NCBI RefSeq assembly: GCF_958450345.1
Contig: NC_088780.1
Location: forward strand, 33,565,667-33,629,666
Length of the DNA: 64,000 nucleotides
DNA from: Calliphora vicina
Lineage: Eukaryota; Arthropoda; Insecta; Diptera; Calliphoridae
Direction: 5' to 3'
The notes under the pieces were generated by a model. That model was not told where the DNA came from and ran no database searches. It saw only the letters and a program-made list of their open reading frames with translations. Each line of letters starts with the position of its first letter. The stretch's first letter is position 1. Shown one piece after another: positions 11,592 to 22,089 of this stretch. Both the position numbers and the translations under genes were made by a program.

Positions 11592-12269
11592 ATAAGACTG
11601 TGCAACAAATGAAGACTTTTGGAAAAACACATTGTCATGACAGTATAGGTTCGACTCAACTACCAAAGGGTAGTAAAACCCTATACTCAGTTTGGCGATT
11701 TTGGTGACCAATTTCCATGTGCCTTCAATGGTTCTGAAAATAAATGAGGCCCAAAAATAAGTGTCATCAGTTTTTGGTCAACAGCTAATTCAGACTTGAT
11801 AAAACCGCTTAACTATATAGGGAAAATGATATAGGTAAAAGTCCACCAAACTAATTTTGATTATATTTTATACAATTTTTGTTTAAAAAAAAACTATAGG
11901 AAAATTTTTTTCATTTTTTTAGAATAACTTACAGAGACTCCAAATTTTTAATTAAAAATATTTAGCAAAGTTGTAGCTACGGTAAAGCTGAACAACTCTT
12001 CTGAATATATCAATGCAATCTGAACGTGTCTAAGCACTATAAAAAGCTCACAAAAATCACTTTGTACATTAAAAATTGTAGTTCTTTACTATTTTTTGAC
12101 GCGAAAAAAAATGTTTGTTAAAAAAATATGATCAAGTGCAAACTAGAGTGGCCCTTAATAAAAAACAGTTGGACTTTGGTCTGTCTCACCCCCAGTTTGG
12201 TGAACATTATTAAAAAAAAATCATCTCATTCTAGGTAAACCGGTTGGAGTTATGCCCTCTGAAGTTTAT

Positions 12270-13060
12270 AGATGCATTTAGAAGGGAAAAAATTTAATTT
12301 TTCAGTTTTTGTAAAAATTTTGTCATTAAAAAATTACTTTTATAATTTAGTTTAAAAGAATACAAATGTGTACGTAATTGTCGATCTAATGAGACATAAA
12401 AAACAGAAATTGGTTAAAAAATATTAAAGTCATCAAAAATTTCCCAGGCCATTAACGTGTCTCAGGCCGTTAGAACAAGAAATGTAGGAACAATATTAAC
12501 ATATTTTGAGAAATATTAAAATAAAAGCTCATTTTTATTTCGCAGGATAGCAAAACTCCATTTTCAATTTTTTAAAAATTTTGTTAAACAAATTTCAGAT
12601 TTTTTTGGCCATCTCATTTGGGATTAATTGAGAATATAATAGAGAACAAAAATATGAGAATAAATTATGAAAATATCTCCTTAATTTTTCCGTACCTGCG
12701 ACTTATATTTTGAAATTTTCAAGAAAAACAAATTATTTGGCCATATTTCGGCGAATGAGCTCAATTTCCTTACTGTTATGAATTTTAAGTAGAACCTATT
12801 CAGAATATTATAGTCCAGATAATTATAAATATACTTTGAAGGTTCTACTAAAATTAGAAAACGTTAAACCTTAAATTGTGAAGTTCAAAGGTTAAATATT
12901 TCAATATTTGGAATTTCTAATGAAAAGAGAGCGGAATGTTACATATTTTTGGGCCGATTTTGATGAAACTTAAGAAAAATATAAAATAAAGTCTAGTATT
13001 TATAATAATAGCACAAAAATGGAAATTAACACTTAATGGCACCTGGGATTAAAATGACAT
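12270..13060 (+). repeat. Family Y, copy 2
   Basis: A direct copy of 10610-11470. Shared runs include 'aaatgtgtacgtaattgtcg', 'caggccattaac', 'taacatattttgagaaatat', 'tttgttaaacaaatttcag', 'ttatagtccag' and 'ccgattttgatgaaacttaa'. Indels and substitutions are frequent, so the copies are old. The part from about 12850 recurs inverted at 13415-13600, suggesting that the element also has inverted ends. Confidence 0.65.
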
Positions 13061-13414
13061 TCAACTTTTAAAATCACGAAAAATACATTCAATATGAATG
13101 GTGCTAATTTTAATGTTTTTTTTATAATTAAATAAACTGAATCATTCAAGTTATTTTTTAAATTTAATAAATCAAAAGTACACTAAAGGGTAATAAAATA
13201 TTAAATACGTTAATAAGACAAAAATCAGGAATAAACACAATATTTTTCCGTTTAAAAAATTCGTGTTCAAAATTGTGAAAAAATTTTAAAATGAATTAGC
13301 TTATTACTTTCTAATACAAACTATAATATTCTTAAGTTTGTTTCCTTTAGAAATTAAATTTTGATCAGCACTATTCAAATTGACAAGGTTTTTTATGATT
13401 TTAAAAGTTTGTGG

Positions 13415-13600
13415 TCATTTTAACCCCAAGTGCCAGTAAGGGTTAATTTCCATATTTGTGCTGTTATTATAAATACTAAACTGAAGTCTATTTTTTTCTT
13501 AAGTTTCATTAAAATTAGCCCAAAAATGTGTAAAATTTCAGCTTTCAGAGTATATTTAGAATTATCTGGACTATAATATTTTGAAAAACTAACACAGTAC
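13415..13600 (-). repeat. Inverted arm of family Y copy 2
   Basis: 'ccaagtgccagtaagggtta', then 'atttccatatttgtgctgtt' and 'ttaagtttcatt', is the diverged inverse of about 12850-13050. The two arms are separated by about 360 bp of AT-rich sequence (13061-13414). That spacer contains no recognised feature. Confidence 0.55.
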
Positions 13601-13974
13601 AACACATGATTTTGGGACTCAATTCTGACAATTGCACGTGAAAGTAGCCCCAAAAATAAGAACTTCTGCATCATTAGTTTTGTCAAGTTGGCTGCCGTAA
13701 TAATTTAATGGCCATACGATTTTTTTTTCCTCGATGTGGATTTTTATCACTTTTTCTATATTTTAGCACGGTTATATCTCGTATACCGTACGGAAAATCT
13801 CTTTTGTGACTGAATCAAACTTGTAGATATTGAATAGTAGAAAAAAAGTACGGAACATACCTACCCGAAAAAGGTGCATCCAGAGCCTTAAAAATCGCAA
13901 AAATGCCAATTTTTTTAAATATTTTACCAATTTTTCACCTTTTTTGCTCAATAACTGGATTACAAATGCAATTA

Positions 13975-14165
13975 TGGACCGATCACCATGAAATTAGGTC
14001 GTGTGATTTGTGTCTATATGAAAGTTATTTATCATGAATTTTGTATGTATACCATAATTTTTAACAGATTTATGCACTTTAAAGTGATTTTCGGAAGCGT
14101 GTCTTATATGGGAGCTATGACTAATTATAGACCGATTGCATGCATTTTTGGGCGATTTAAGGCAT
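13975..14165 (-). repeat. Fragment of family F2 (DINE-like with about 153-bp subrepeats)
   Basis: 'tggaccgatcaccatgaaat' with 'ttatatgggagctatgacta' is the reverse complement of the subrepeat seen at 50962-51180 in F2 copy a. Two successive subrepeat starts, near 13977 and 14131, give the same spacing of about 154 bp. The ends of the element are not present. Confidence 0.65.
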
Positions 14166-14289
14166 ATAACCGTGGAAAACCCATTAGTTATACCATCTTT
14201 TACGAATGACTGATTCAACATCGACGAGCCCAAACGCCTAAAGGTTTGGGCTGTTCGATGTTTGTCATATGGTTGACACAAACATATAC

Positions 14290-14440
14290 TTATTTACTAC
14301 AATCATATATGTATACGATTTCTACAATCATGTGAATCGTAACTTTAACATATTAATGTTACATCAATTATAAAAATAATTACAGTAACCACAATATTGT
14401 TAAAAAAAAATCTTCCAAACATATTGAAATGGTTACAGTA
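14290..14440 (-). repeat. Short interspersed repeat Z, copy 2
   Basis: 'tacgatttctacaatcatgt' followed by 'gaatcgtaac' is the inverse of the Z motif at 10120 and 29205. The copy is diverged. Confidence 0.4.
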
Positions 14441-15421
14441 AACATGTACAACTATATTTTTTATTTGCGTTTAGAGACTACATGATTTAAATATGTATGA
14501 AATATCAATAAACCTACAGCAAAGCAAACACTGTCTTCTGATTACAGCAATATTTAAAAAATATTCCCGCAGTAAATATCGCATATGGCATAATTAAAAA
14601 TCAATGTCATGCACAATAAGCAAAAAAAAAATTAATGACGAAATAAAATAATAAAAAACCAAAAAAAGAATAATAACAAAATCAAATGAAACGTCATAAA
14701 AGGTATTCAACCTGATTTTCACATAAACAGGCCACAAATTAATAAAAAAAGCAATAATAACAATAACAGCATCAACACTACTACCAGCAACAATTACAAC
14801 AAATAATACAAATAAAAATTATAAAAAATAAAATAATAAAGTTTAAAAAACCAAAAAAAAAAATAAAAAATACATACTATGTAAATGCAAGCGTTGCAAG
14901 CATAAACTGTTGTAAATACATACATTAACTTAAACATACTTACGCTCTTGCAACATTACCATACATTTACATTCTCACATAATGACATACAACAGCAGTC
15001 CAATTTCCCAAAAAAAAAAAGAAAAAAGTTTCACTCGTACAAATAAAAATTGCCAAAAAATAAAACAACAAAAAGAAAAATGCACACTTTTCGCGAAATA
15101 TGATGAGTTCGTTTTTTGTGATTGTTTTTGTTTTATTTTTTTTAATTTTTGGTGGTCATCTGAAGGCCATAGCAAGCTGGAAAAATAGCAAAAATAAAAC
15201 ATAGACTTTTATGCAAAATGAAAAGAGAAAACAGAAATATTTTATATGTGTTTGTATGTAAGCGAGCATGAGTACATTTACATTCATTCACATTAAAAAT
15301 CCGTTCTTATTTGCACATTACACTGTTGTTGTGGAGTATATTAAAGGGCAGGGATTTACAGGAATTGATTGCTATGGTCCAGAACGACCGGTATGCCGCA
15401 AGGCCAATTCTTTTTTTCAAT
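14441..15421. other. No recognised gene
   Basis: AT-rich and A-run-rich sequence with scattered CAA/ACA triplets (for example 14755-14810). Two overlapping sense/antisense frames at 14975-15202 are compositional, with no domain. The minisatellite begins at its right edge. Confidence 0.4.
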
Positions 15422-16409
15422 AGTTCAAGTTCAGTTCTAGTTCAATTCTAGTTCAGTTCTAGTTCAGTTCTAGTTCAGTTCTAGTTCAGTTCTAGTTCAG
15501 TTCTAGTTCAGTTCTAGTTCAGTTCTAGTTCAGTTCTAGTTCAGTTCTAGTTCAGTTCTAGTTCAGTTCTAGTTCAGTTCTAGTTCAGTTCTAGTTCAGT
15601 TCTAGTTCAGTTCTAGTTCAGTTCTAGTTCAGTTCTAGTTCAGTTCTAGTTCAGTTCTAGTTCAGTTCTAGTTCAGTTCTAGTTCAGTTCTAGTTCAGTT
15701 CTAGTTCAGTTCTAGTTCAGTTCTAGTTCAGTTCTAGTTCAGTTCTAGTTCAGTTCTAGTTCAGTTCTAGTTCAGTTCTAGTTCAGTTCTAGTTCAGTTC
15801 TAGTTCAGTTCTAGTTCAGTTCTAGTTCAGTTCTAGTTCAGTTCTAGTTCAGTTCTAGTTCAGTTCTAGTTCAGTTCTAGTTCAGTTCTAGTTCAGTTCT
15901 AGTTCAGTTCTAGTTCAGTTCTAGTTCAGTTCTAGTTCAGTTCTAGTTCAGTTCTAGTTCAGTTCTAGTTCAGTTCTAGTTCAGTTCTAGTTCAGTTCTA
16001 GTTCAGTTCTAGTTCAGTTCTAGTTCAGTTCTAGTTCAGTTCTAGTTCAGTTCTAGTTCAGTTCTAGTTCAGTTCTAGTTCAGTTCTAGTTCAGTTCTAG
16101 TTCAGTTCTAGTTCAGTTCTAGTTCAGTTCTAGTTCAGTTCTAGTTCAGTTCTAGTTCAGTTCTAGTTCAGTTCTAGTTCAGTTCTAGTTCAGTTCTAGT
16201 TCAGTTCTAGTTCAGTTCTAGTTCAGTTCTAGTTCAGTTCTAGTTCAGTTCTAGTTCAGTTCTAGTTCAGTTCTAGTTCAGTTCTAGTTCAGTTCTAGTT
16301 CAGTTCTAGTTCAGTTCTAGTTCAGTTCTAGTTCAGTTCTAGTTCAGTTCTAGTTTAGTTCTAGTTCAGTTCTAGTTCAGTTCTAGTTCAGTTCAGTTCT
16401 AGTTTATTT
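15422..16409. repeat. Minisatellite, 11-bp unit AGTTCAGTTCT, about 90 copies
   Basis: About 990 bp of almost perfectly homogeneous repetition with period 11. Variants are confined mainly to the edges: 'agttcaagttcagttctagt' and 'caattcta' at the left, and 'agtttagttct' near 16352 and 'agtttatttctaattcattt' at the right. The unit itself is a 5+6 duplication (AGTTC plus AGTTCT). All six frames lack a meaningful product. The true length may differ from the assembly because of the homogeneity. Confidence 0.95.
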
Positions 16410-18059
16410 CTAATTCATTTATATCATTGTTGCTGAGTTTTCTCATTATTCCCTTAATGATTTCATTCCTTTAGAACGAAATTATTTTATTATACATGTA
16501 TGTTTGAGTGTATTAAAAATATTATGTTGTCGTCATCATCCTCATCGAAACCATCGTCCAGTATCTCACTCTATATATACACGTATGTTTGTTTACACCA
16601 CTCACTGCTACTGTTGCTGTACTCCTTCCTGCTACCGTTAAGGCTACTTCTCCAATGGCTTCAGTTACTGTTGCTCATTTGAATCCCATTTAAGTATTTA
16701 TTTCGGGTGTTTGTATTTATACTTTTTTATTTTTATTTTTTCGTGGTTTCTCATTGTTTGTGTTGTTTTTATATATTTTTTTTGTTAGTTTTTCTTGTTT
16801 TTTTATTATTTTTCGTTAATTTATGTCAATTAAAATTTAAACACTTTTCACTCTTGGCTCTCAACGCCGGAGAACGATGGCAGGGGGTATCACATTGTTG
16901 ATGCTGCTGGTGGTATTTATTTGGACACCTTTTGGGGAAAAAAATGAAACAGACAAAAAACAAAATCTCTGAAAATATTTATTATATGTATTTTACTACT
17001 TATTCACATATCCGTACAAGTTTATGTGTGAGTGAGTGTATATTATAAGCTGATTGCAGATTTACACATTCATTCAGTAATTTGTTTTTGACTTACATTT
17101 TTATTTGATGCGGTAGCAATTGTGTGATGATTCATATGTATTTTGTATTGGAAAACGTCATAAGTTCATATTTATATTGTTTTAATTAATGGTAATTTTA
17201 AGAGTAAATTGTTGTTACAGGTAATTATTTACAAAATTCTTGTAAGATTCTCTAAATCACTATACCCCTATTTATTTTTCTTTATTTTACAAATTATTTC
17301 AATCATTAGAAAGTAATGAATTAACCAAGAACAGCCTCAAAGCTCTTTCCATTTCAAGTTCCCATAATGAGGTAGTGCCTTCCAATCAGAGCTATAAGAA
17401 TATAATTGACTCTATGACAAACTCTAATACCAACAAGTTGTTAAACGTGGATTAGCGATTCAAATTAGATTTTTTTCAAATCTATTCTAAATAACAGAAG
17501 TTCAATCAGTAAAACTTGAAATATCATCGACATTGGAAATTAAAGGTTTTTAAACCATTTTTAAATCGTAGAAAAAAATATGATGGAAAATAATTTAATA
17601 AATAATTATTAGATTTTCTCATTAAATTCTGAAAAACATTTTAAATATTTAAGGACAAAAAAAGCACCATTCTTTAACAAAGACGTTGTTGCTAACCCAA
17701 AGGAGTTATTTTATATCTATTACACAAACTTAATCTTCATTCTCATATAAATAGTAAAATTCTCATGTGACAAAACCGCACCTTTGCTTACTTTTTGTAC
17801 TTGTAACTTACTTAAACATGCAAATAAAGACAATAAGTAAACTTATAAAGTGCCCGTTAAAATGATAGGGTCACTTTTATTTTCGATCTTTTTATTCAAA
17901 AAGACAAATAATATTGATTGGTACTATTGGCACAAATACTTATTCAAAGGTCTTTGCTAAAATGTTGTTCTAAAAGGAATAACAAATTTACACTGAACTA
18001 GTAAATCCGCAAACAATTTATTTTGTTTAATTTTAAAAAATTAAAATCGAATAAGTTAA
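16410..18059. other. No recognised gene
   Basis: Unique-looking AT-rich sequence. Short frames at 16500-16682 and 16707-16901 are leucine/phenylalanine-rich products of pyrimidine runs. A stretch at about 17310-17460 reads as a polar peptide (SSHNEVVPSNQSYKNIIDS) and could be decayed coding sequence, but I recognise no family. Confidence 0.4.
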
Positions 18060-18575
18060 TGGCTTATAAGTGCTTAAAGGTATGAAAACTCGGTTTTTTA
18101 TCCGTAACACTCTGTAGTTTGTTTAACAATATTTTTAAAAATTTCAAAATTGAGATTTGAAACTGTCGTTAAAAAAATAAATTTTGTTGGTCATAGCCTA
18201 TAATTTTTATGTTTTTAAGATTTTAAAAATTTTACTTTATATAAATTGGTATAATTGTTGAATTAGAAAGAAGTCTCTCAACAAATGTAAGTGTTTCTTT
18301 CTACATTTACGTTATGTACCATAATTATTAATATCTCGCTATTTTAGTGAATAAACAATTTAATACCGTTTGTTCAACCCAAAAACTTCTTTCATTCGGA
18401 TCATCAACACTGAATTTTAACATTTAACCAATATCTCATTACACGACAATTACTTATAAATTTCGATTCTTTTGCACTCAATTGCAAAAAAAAAATTGCA
18501 TATTTTCCGAATTTTAACGATAATACAGTTGGTAGGTCATTTTGACCCAAGGGAGATATAGGGTTAATTTCCAAA
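18060..18575 (-). repeat. Family Y, copy 3 (diverged)
   Basis: The reverse complement shows 'gtaattgtcgtgtaatgaga' and 'ttcaaatctcaattttgaaa', matching the order of motifs in family Y copies 1 and 2. The terminal 'ggtcattttgacccaaggga' with 'gggttaatttcc' resembles 13413-13450. It is heavily diverged and directly abuts F1 copy b. Confidence 0.5.
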
Positions 18576-18581
18576 ATATTT

Positions 18582-19385
18582 TTATACCCTTCACCTTCGT
18601 GAGAAGGGTATATATAAGTTTGTCATTCCGTTTGTAATTTCTACATTTTTCATTTCCGACCCTATAAAGTATATATATTCTGGATCCTTATAGATAGGAT
18701 AGACGATAGTGTACTGGAATATCAATCTGAGGGTTGCGGGTTCGATTCCCGTCAGAGACTCTGGGTGTATCTGCAGATAAGCAAAACGTTTCGCAGTTTT
18801 TGTTTGTTTTTTTTTTTAAAAATAAAAAGTCGATTAAGCCATGTCCGTCTGTCTGTTGGTCTGTCTGTCTATTGAAATCAATTTTCTGAAGACCCCAGAT
18901 ATCTTCGGGATCCAAATCTTCAATAATTCTGTCAGTCATGCTTTCGTGAAGTTTGCTATTTAAAATCAGCAAAATCAGTCCATAAATAACGGAGATATGA
19001 GCAAAAAACCGGGACAACCTCGATTTTTGACCTATTTTTTATCTATATCTGGATTACTAAGTCATTAATATAGACAATATGGATATCTAATGATAGATAT
19101 TTCAAAGTCCATTCCAACGATGTAGATAAGGTTGGACCTACAATGGGTCAAAATCGGGAAAAATATTTTTTAACCCGAATTTTTTTTTCATCAAAAATTT
19201 TTTTTTGTCATACATTTTTTTTCAACAAAAAAAAAAATTTTAAAAAAATTGGTAAAAACTTTTTTTTAAAAAAAATAAAAAAATTTGTTTACCTAAAAAT
19301 ATTTAAACAAATTTATTTTAAAGTATAATTTGGTGAAGGGTATATAAGATTCGGCACAGCCGAATATAGCTCTCTTACTTGTTTT
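18582..19385 (+). mobile_element. DINE-1/mini-me-like element, F1 copy b, split by a SINE
   Basis: The left terminus reads 'ttataccctt' then 'caccttcgtgagaagggtat', forming a hairpin. It is followed by the conserved 'aagtttgtcattccgtttgt', 'ccgaccctataaagtatata' and the GTCY tract at 18841-18870. The right end has 'ggtgaagggtatataagatt', the hairpin ATTCGGC/GCCGAAT and 'ctctcttacttgtttta'. This is the most complete F1 copy. At 18698-18829 the 'cggag' before 'tcgattaagccatgtcc' is replaced by a tRNA-derived SINE. Confidence 0.85.
18698..18829 (+). mobile_element. tRNA-derived SINE inserted in F1 copy b
   Basis: The insertion carries a perfect pol III B-box, GGTTCGATTCC (18739-18749), within 'gggttgcgggttcgattccc'. 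Upstream, 'tagacgatagtgtactggaa' occupies the A-box position, about 40 bp away. It is followed by a unique body ('gcaaaacgtttcgcag') and a T-run then 'aaaaataaaaa' tail. Comparison with the other F1 copies shows it is an insertion, since they read straight through. This is the plan of a tRNA-related SINE: pol III promoter, short body, A-rich tail. Clean target duplications could not be defined. A functional tRNA is ruled out because no acceptor stem pairs. Confidence 0.72.
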
Positions 19386-20090
19386 ACTGTAGTTTTCATT
19401 AATGTAAATAAATCTACATATTTCTGTAAAATAATGCAGAATGTTAAGGAGATTCACACATTTATTTCATATAAATAGTATAATTTTGGATATATCTGCA
19501 TTTGACGAAACTCTCTTAAGTACATTATAGTTTGTCACATACGCAGTGTTGCCAATTTAGACTTTTTGAGGCTAAATTTAGCCTTTTTATTTACTCTTTA
19601 CACTGATTATAATTTGGCGTACCATCTTTTTTTGAAACCAGTATTGCACAAAGTACAAAAAGTAAATAAATCATTTGCTGTTTTCTGATTTAAAATTTCT
19701 TCTACATAGTTTGTGTTTTGAAAATATAATACAATGCAAGGAATTTGATCCATTATCGTCGCCAATTGAAAATTGTTTAATGTTTTTGCCACATTTTTCT
19801 ATTACGAATGAGAGATAAAATAATTTGATTTGCGGGTATCATCATTTTTCTGAAGGTTTTTGCGTAAATAAAAATAATGGTGTAATTTATTTTGGAAAAT
19901 TTTCACTACTTGTGGTGGTTCAACGCACCTAAAGACGCGCATATTGAGCACATTTTTCTGTAGAGCAAAAACGGTTGAATATATTGGAAATCTGATGTCA
20001 CCAATGGATTCTGCATCAAAAATTAATACAATTGATGTATTTTGAATCCTTAAAAATAGTTCCAAAAACCCACAACAGGGGGCGTGGGTT
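19386..20090. other. No recognised gene
   Basis: Short frames on the minus strand (19607-19792 and 19802-20065) show no domains. A small hairpin, AAACCCAC/GTGGGTTT, sits at 20067-20092 beside the Helitron copy. Confidence 0.4.
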
Positions 20091-20397
20091 TCTCATGTGA
20101 TGCCATTACATACATGGCTGAACGGCTGGAGCGATTTAGCTGATTTTTTTTATTCGACTCGAAATTTTCAGGAGATGGTTTGTAAAGAAAAAAAAATTAA
20201 AAAATTCCGGGTAAAACTTGGAATTTTTTTTTTTGAGTCCAGTCAGCTGTAATAAAAAAGCTCTTTAAAGTATGCAGTACAAATTTCGATATTTTATTTG
20301 CAAATAAATAAGAAGAGGCAGATGTATGTGGGTTGGAGAAATTTTTAAAAACTAACATTAGTAAATGCTTCCGGGCGAAGCCGGGGCGGTCAACTAG
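20091..20397 (+). mobile_element. Short non-autonomous Helitron, H family, copy 2, with a 5' inversion
   Basis: The body matches the copy at 33392-33709: 'ggctggagcgatttagctga', 'caggagatggtttgtaaaga', 'gtatgcagtacaaatttcga' and 'ctaacattagtaaatgcttc'. The 3' end 'gaagccggggcggtcaa' plus CTAG (20394-20397) is followed by T, as expected for Helitrons. The first 27 bp (20091-20117) are the reverse complement of the corresponding segment in copy 1 ('ccatgtatgtaatggcatca' then 'catgaga'), and the normal TC 5' terminus is missing. Confidence 0.75.
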
Positions 20398-21868
20398 TTT
20401 ACAAATAAATATAAACCTAAATTCTTAATTTATAATATTTTAGCGGTTTAGCTTCAATTAAAATGCAAGCCTTTAAACTTTTTTTGGAAATTTGACTTGA
20501 ATGGAAATTTAATTATGTTTTAAACTTAAAAAATATTTGAAAATATTTAATATTTTTCAAATATTTTTACTACTTATAATTCAATAGCTTGACACTAGAT
20601 TCAAGGCTTGAATTACACAATGATCAAATGAGAGCAATGGGTTCTTATCTGGACATTGTTTGAGCAACAAGTATTTTAGACAATAATACCAATCAATACT
20701 AATTGTATTTTATTGGATAAACTAACGAAAAGTATGTGACCTTATTATTTTTATGGACACCTTACATGTATGTAACGAGTCACATGTATCATTTAGTTTA
20801 TTGTTTATTATACTTACTTACACACACACACACACACACTTAAACAAAGATAAAATATTTCAAGTCATTTACCTCAAGGATTTCATTATCCTTATCACAA
20901 TCGCCACAAAAACAGGGAAAAAATACAGAGTAAATGCTAAAACTGAGAATAAAATAAGACGCCACAGAGACTTGGCGTCATCAAAGTAAATTTATAAAAC
21001 AACAAAAGGCTAGTGAGTGTATAAACAAAGTTAAAAGCAAAAAAAATAAAACAACAACATATAAGTATTGTCACATAACCAAGGACAATAATGTCCTGGC
21101 GTAGACACACACATTCTTACTTACTACACTCACTTACCAGTATTTCTTAATGTTTTCGTTTACACATTTGCTAAACGAGTAAATGTCCTTTAAGCTTAAC
21201 TACTTTAATTATAAAGTGTGTGTTTGTGTATATGCAGCTGTGTGCCTGTGTTTACTAAAGTGTTGAAACTATTTTCTTGTGAGTTGGCTGTGTTTGTTGC
21301 TACATATTGTTGTCGTATGTTGTCATTGCCTTTGTTTTGCTTTAAGTCTCTTGAGAGAAATTTTCTTGTAATAAAGGACACTCCTTATGCTAAGCATTTA
21401 TTTATCCTTCTTCCACTTACTCTAGAGTTTTGTATGACTTTTAATTGTGTGCTGTATTGTGTCTTCTATGTGCCATATTATTTGCATTTCTTTAACATTA
21501 ACTTGTGTGTCCTAATCTAAATATTTAGATATGGTTTATAAAAAGTATAAAAATTCTTTTGTTATTTAAGTTTAAGGTGTAGTGAAGTGCCTAATAGGAA
21601 AAAATTAAAAAACCTAAATTTAATTTTATTAAGAAAATACACATTTAGCAATTAATCTTAAGAAAATAAATTTACAAGTAGAAATTTACTTGTAGCATTA
21701 TCAAATTTTGCGCTGCATAGTGATCGATATGAGAATTTTGGACGATAAAAATTATAACTTTGTAATTGAATGATTGTTTGTAAAAGAGCTTGTACTACTA
21801 CTCTCAGTGGTTTAGAAACGTTTTTTTTTGGAAATAATTCGGTATCTCGGGAACAATTGGAGATATCC
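20398..21868. other. No recognised gene
   Basis: Contains an (AC)n microsatellite at about 20819-20838. A frame at 21218-21520 (plus, 100 codons, rich in C, F and L) and others have no domain and look compositional. A polar stretch at 20880-20989 has no match that I recognise. Confidence 0.4.
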
Positions 21869-22089
21869 GGGGTTGTCATAGAATCCAATCATGGTCAGAA
21901 TCGGTTTTGAAAACGACAAAAAGGGAACATTTGACTTATGAAATCCAATGTAATTTTTTATTTAATCAATAAAGAATTTAATTCTAGATCGAATATAAAA
22001 CCAATAACTTTCGATTTCACAAGACCAATGTACTTTTTCAGTCGTTTTCAAAACCGATTAAGACAATGATTGGATTCTATGACAACCCC
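21869..22089. repeat. Inverted repeat with 49-bp arms
   Basis: The left arm at 21869-21917 begins 'ggggttgtcatagaatccaa' and ends 'ggttttgaaaacgac'. The right arm at 22041-22089 is its near-exact complement, from 'gtcgttttcaaaaccgatta' to 'tctatgacaacccc'. The arms differ at only a few bases; the spacer is about 123 bp. It could be a MITE or the core of a larger foldback element, because similarity outside the arms ('gatatccgg' versus 'cgatcgtcacg') breaks off. Confidence 0.75.

Noticed and set aside
13988..14281. Overlapping frames on both strands (73 and 95 codons)
   Set aside because: They lie on a fragment of family F2 subrepeats; neither shows a domain.
15422..16409. Telomeric or CRISPR-like array
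   Set aside because: The unit is not a known insect telomere repeat, there are no spacers, and the array is direct and homogeneous, so it is a minisatellite.
18698..18770. Functional tRNA gene suggested by the perfect B-box
   Set aside because: No acceptor stem or anticodon arm pairs correctly, an A-rich tail follows, and it interrupts a repeat, so a SINE is the better reading.
18688..19017. 109-codon minus-strand frame
   Set aside because: It is antisense to the SINE and the DINE-like core; the DGNRTRNP stretch is just the B-box region read backwards.
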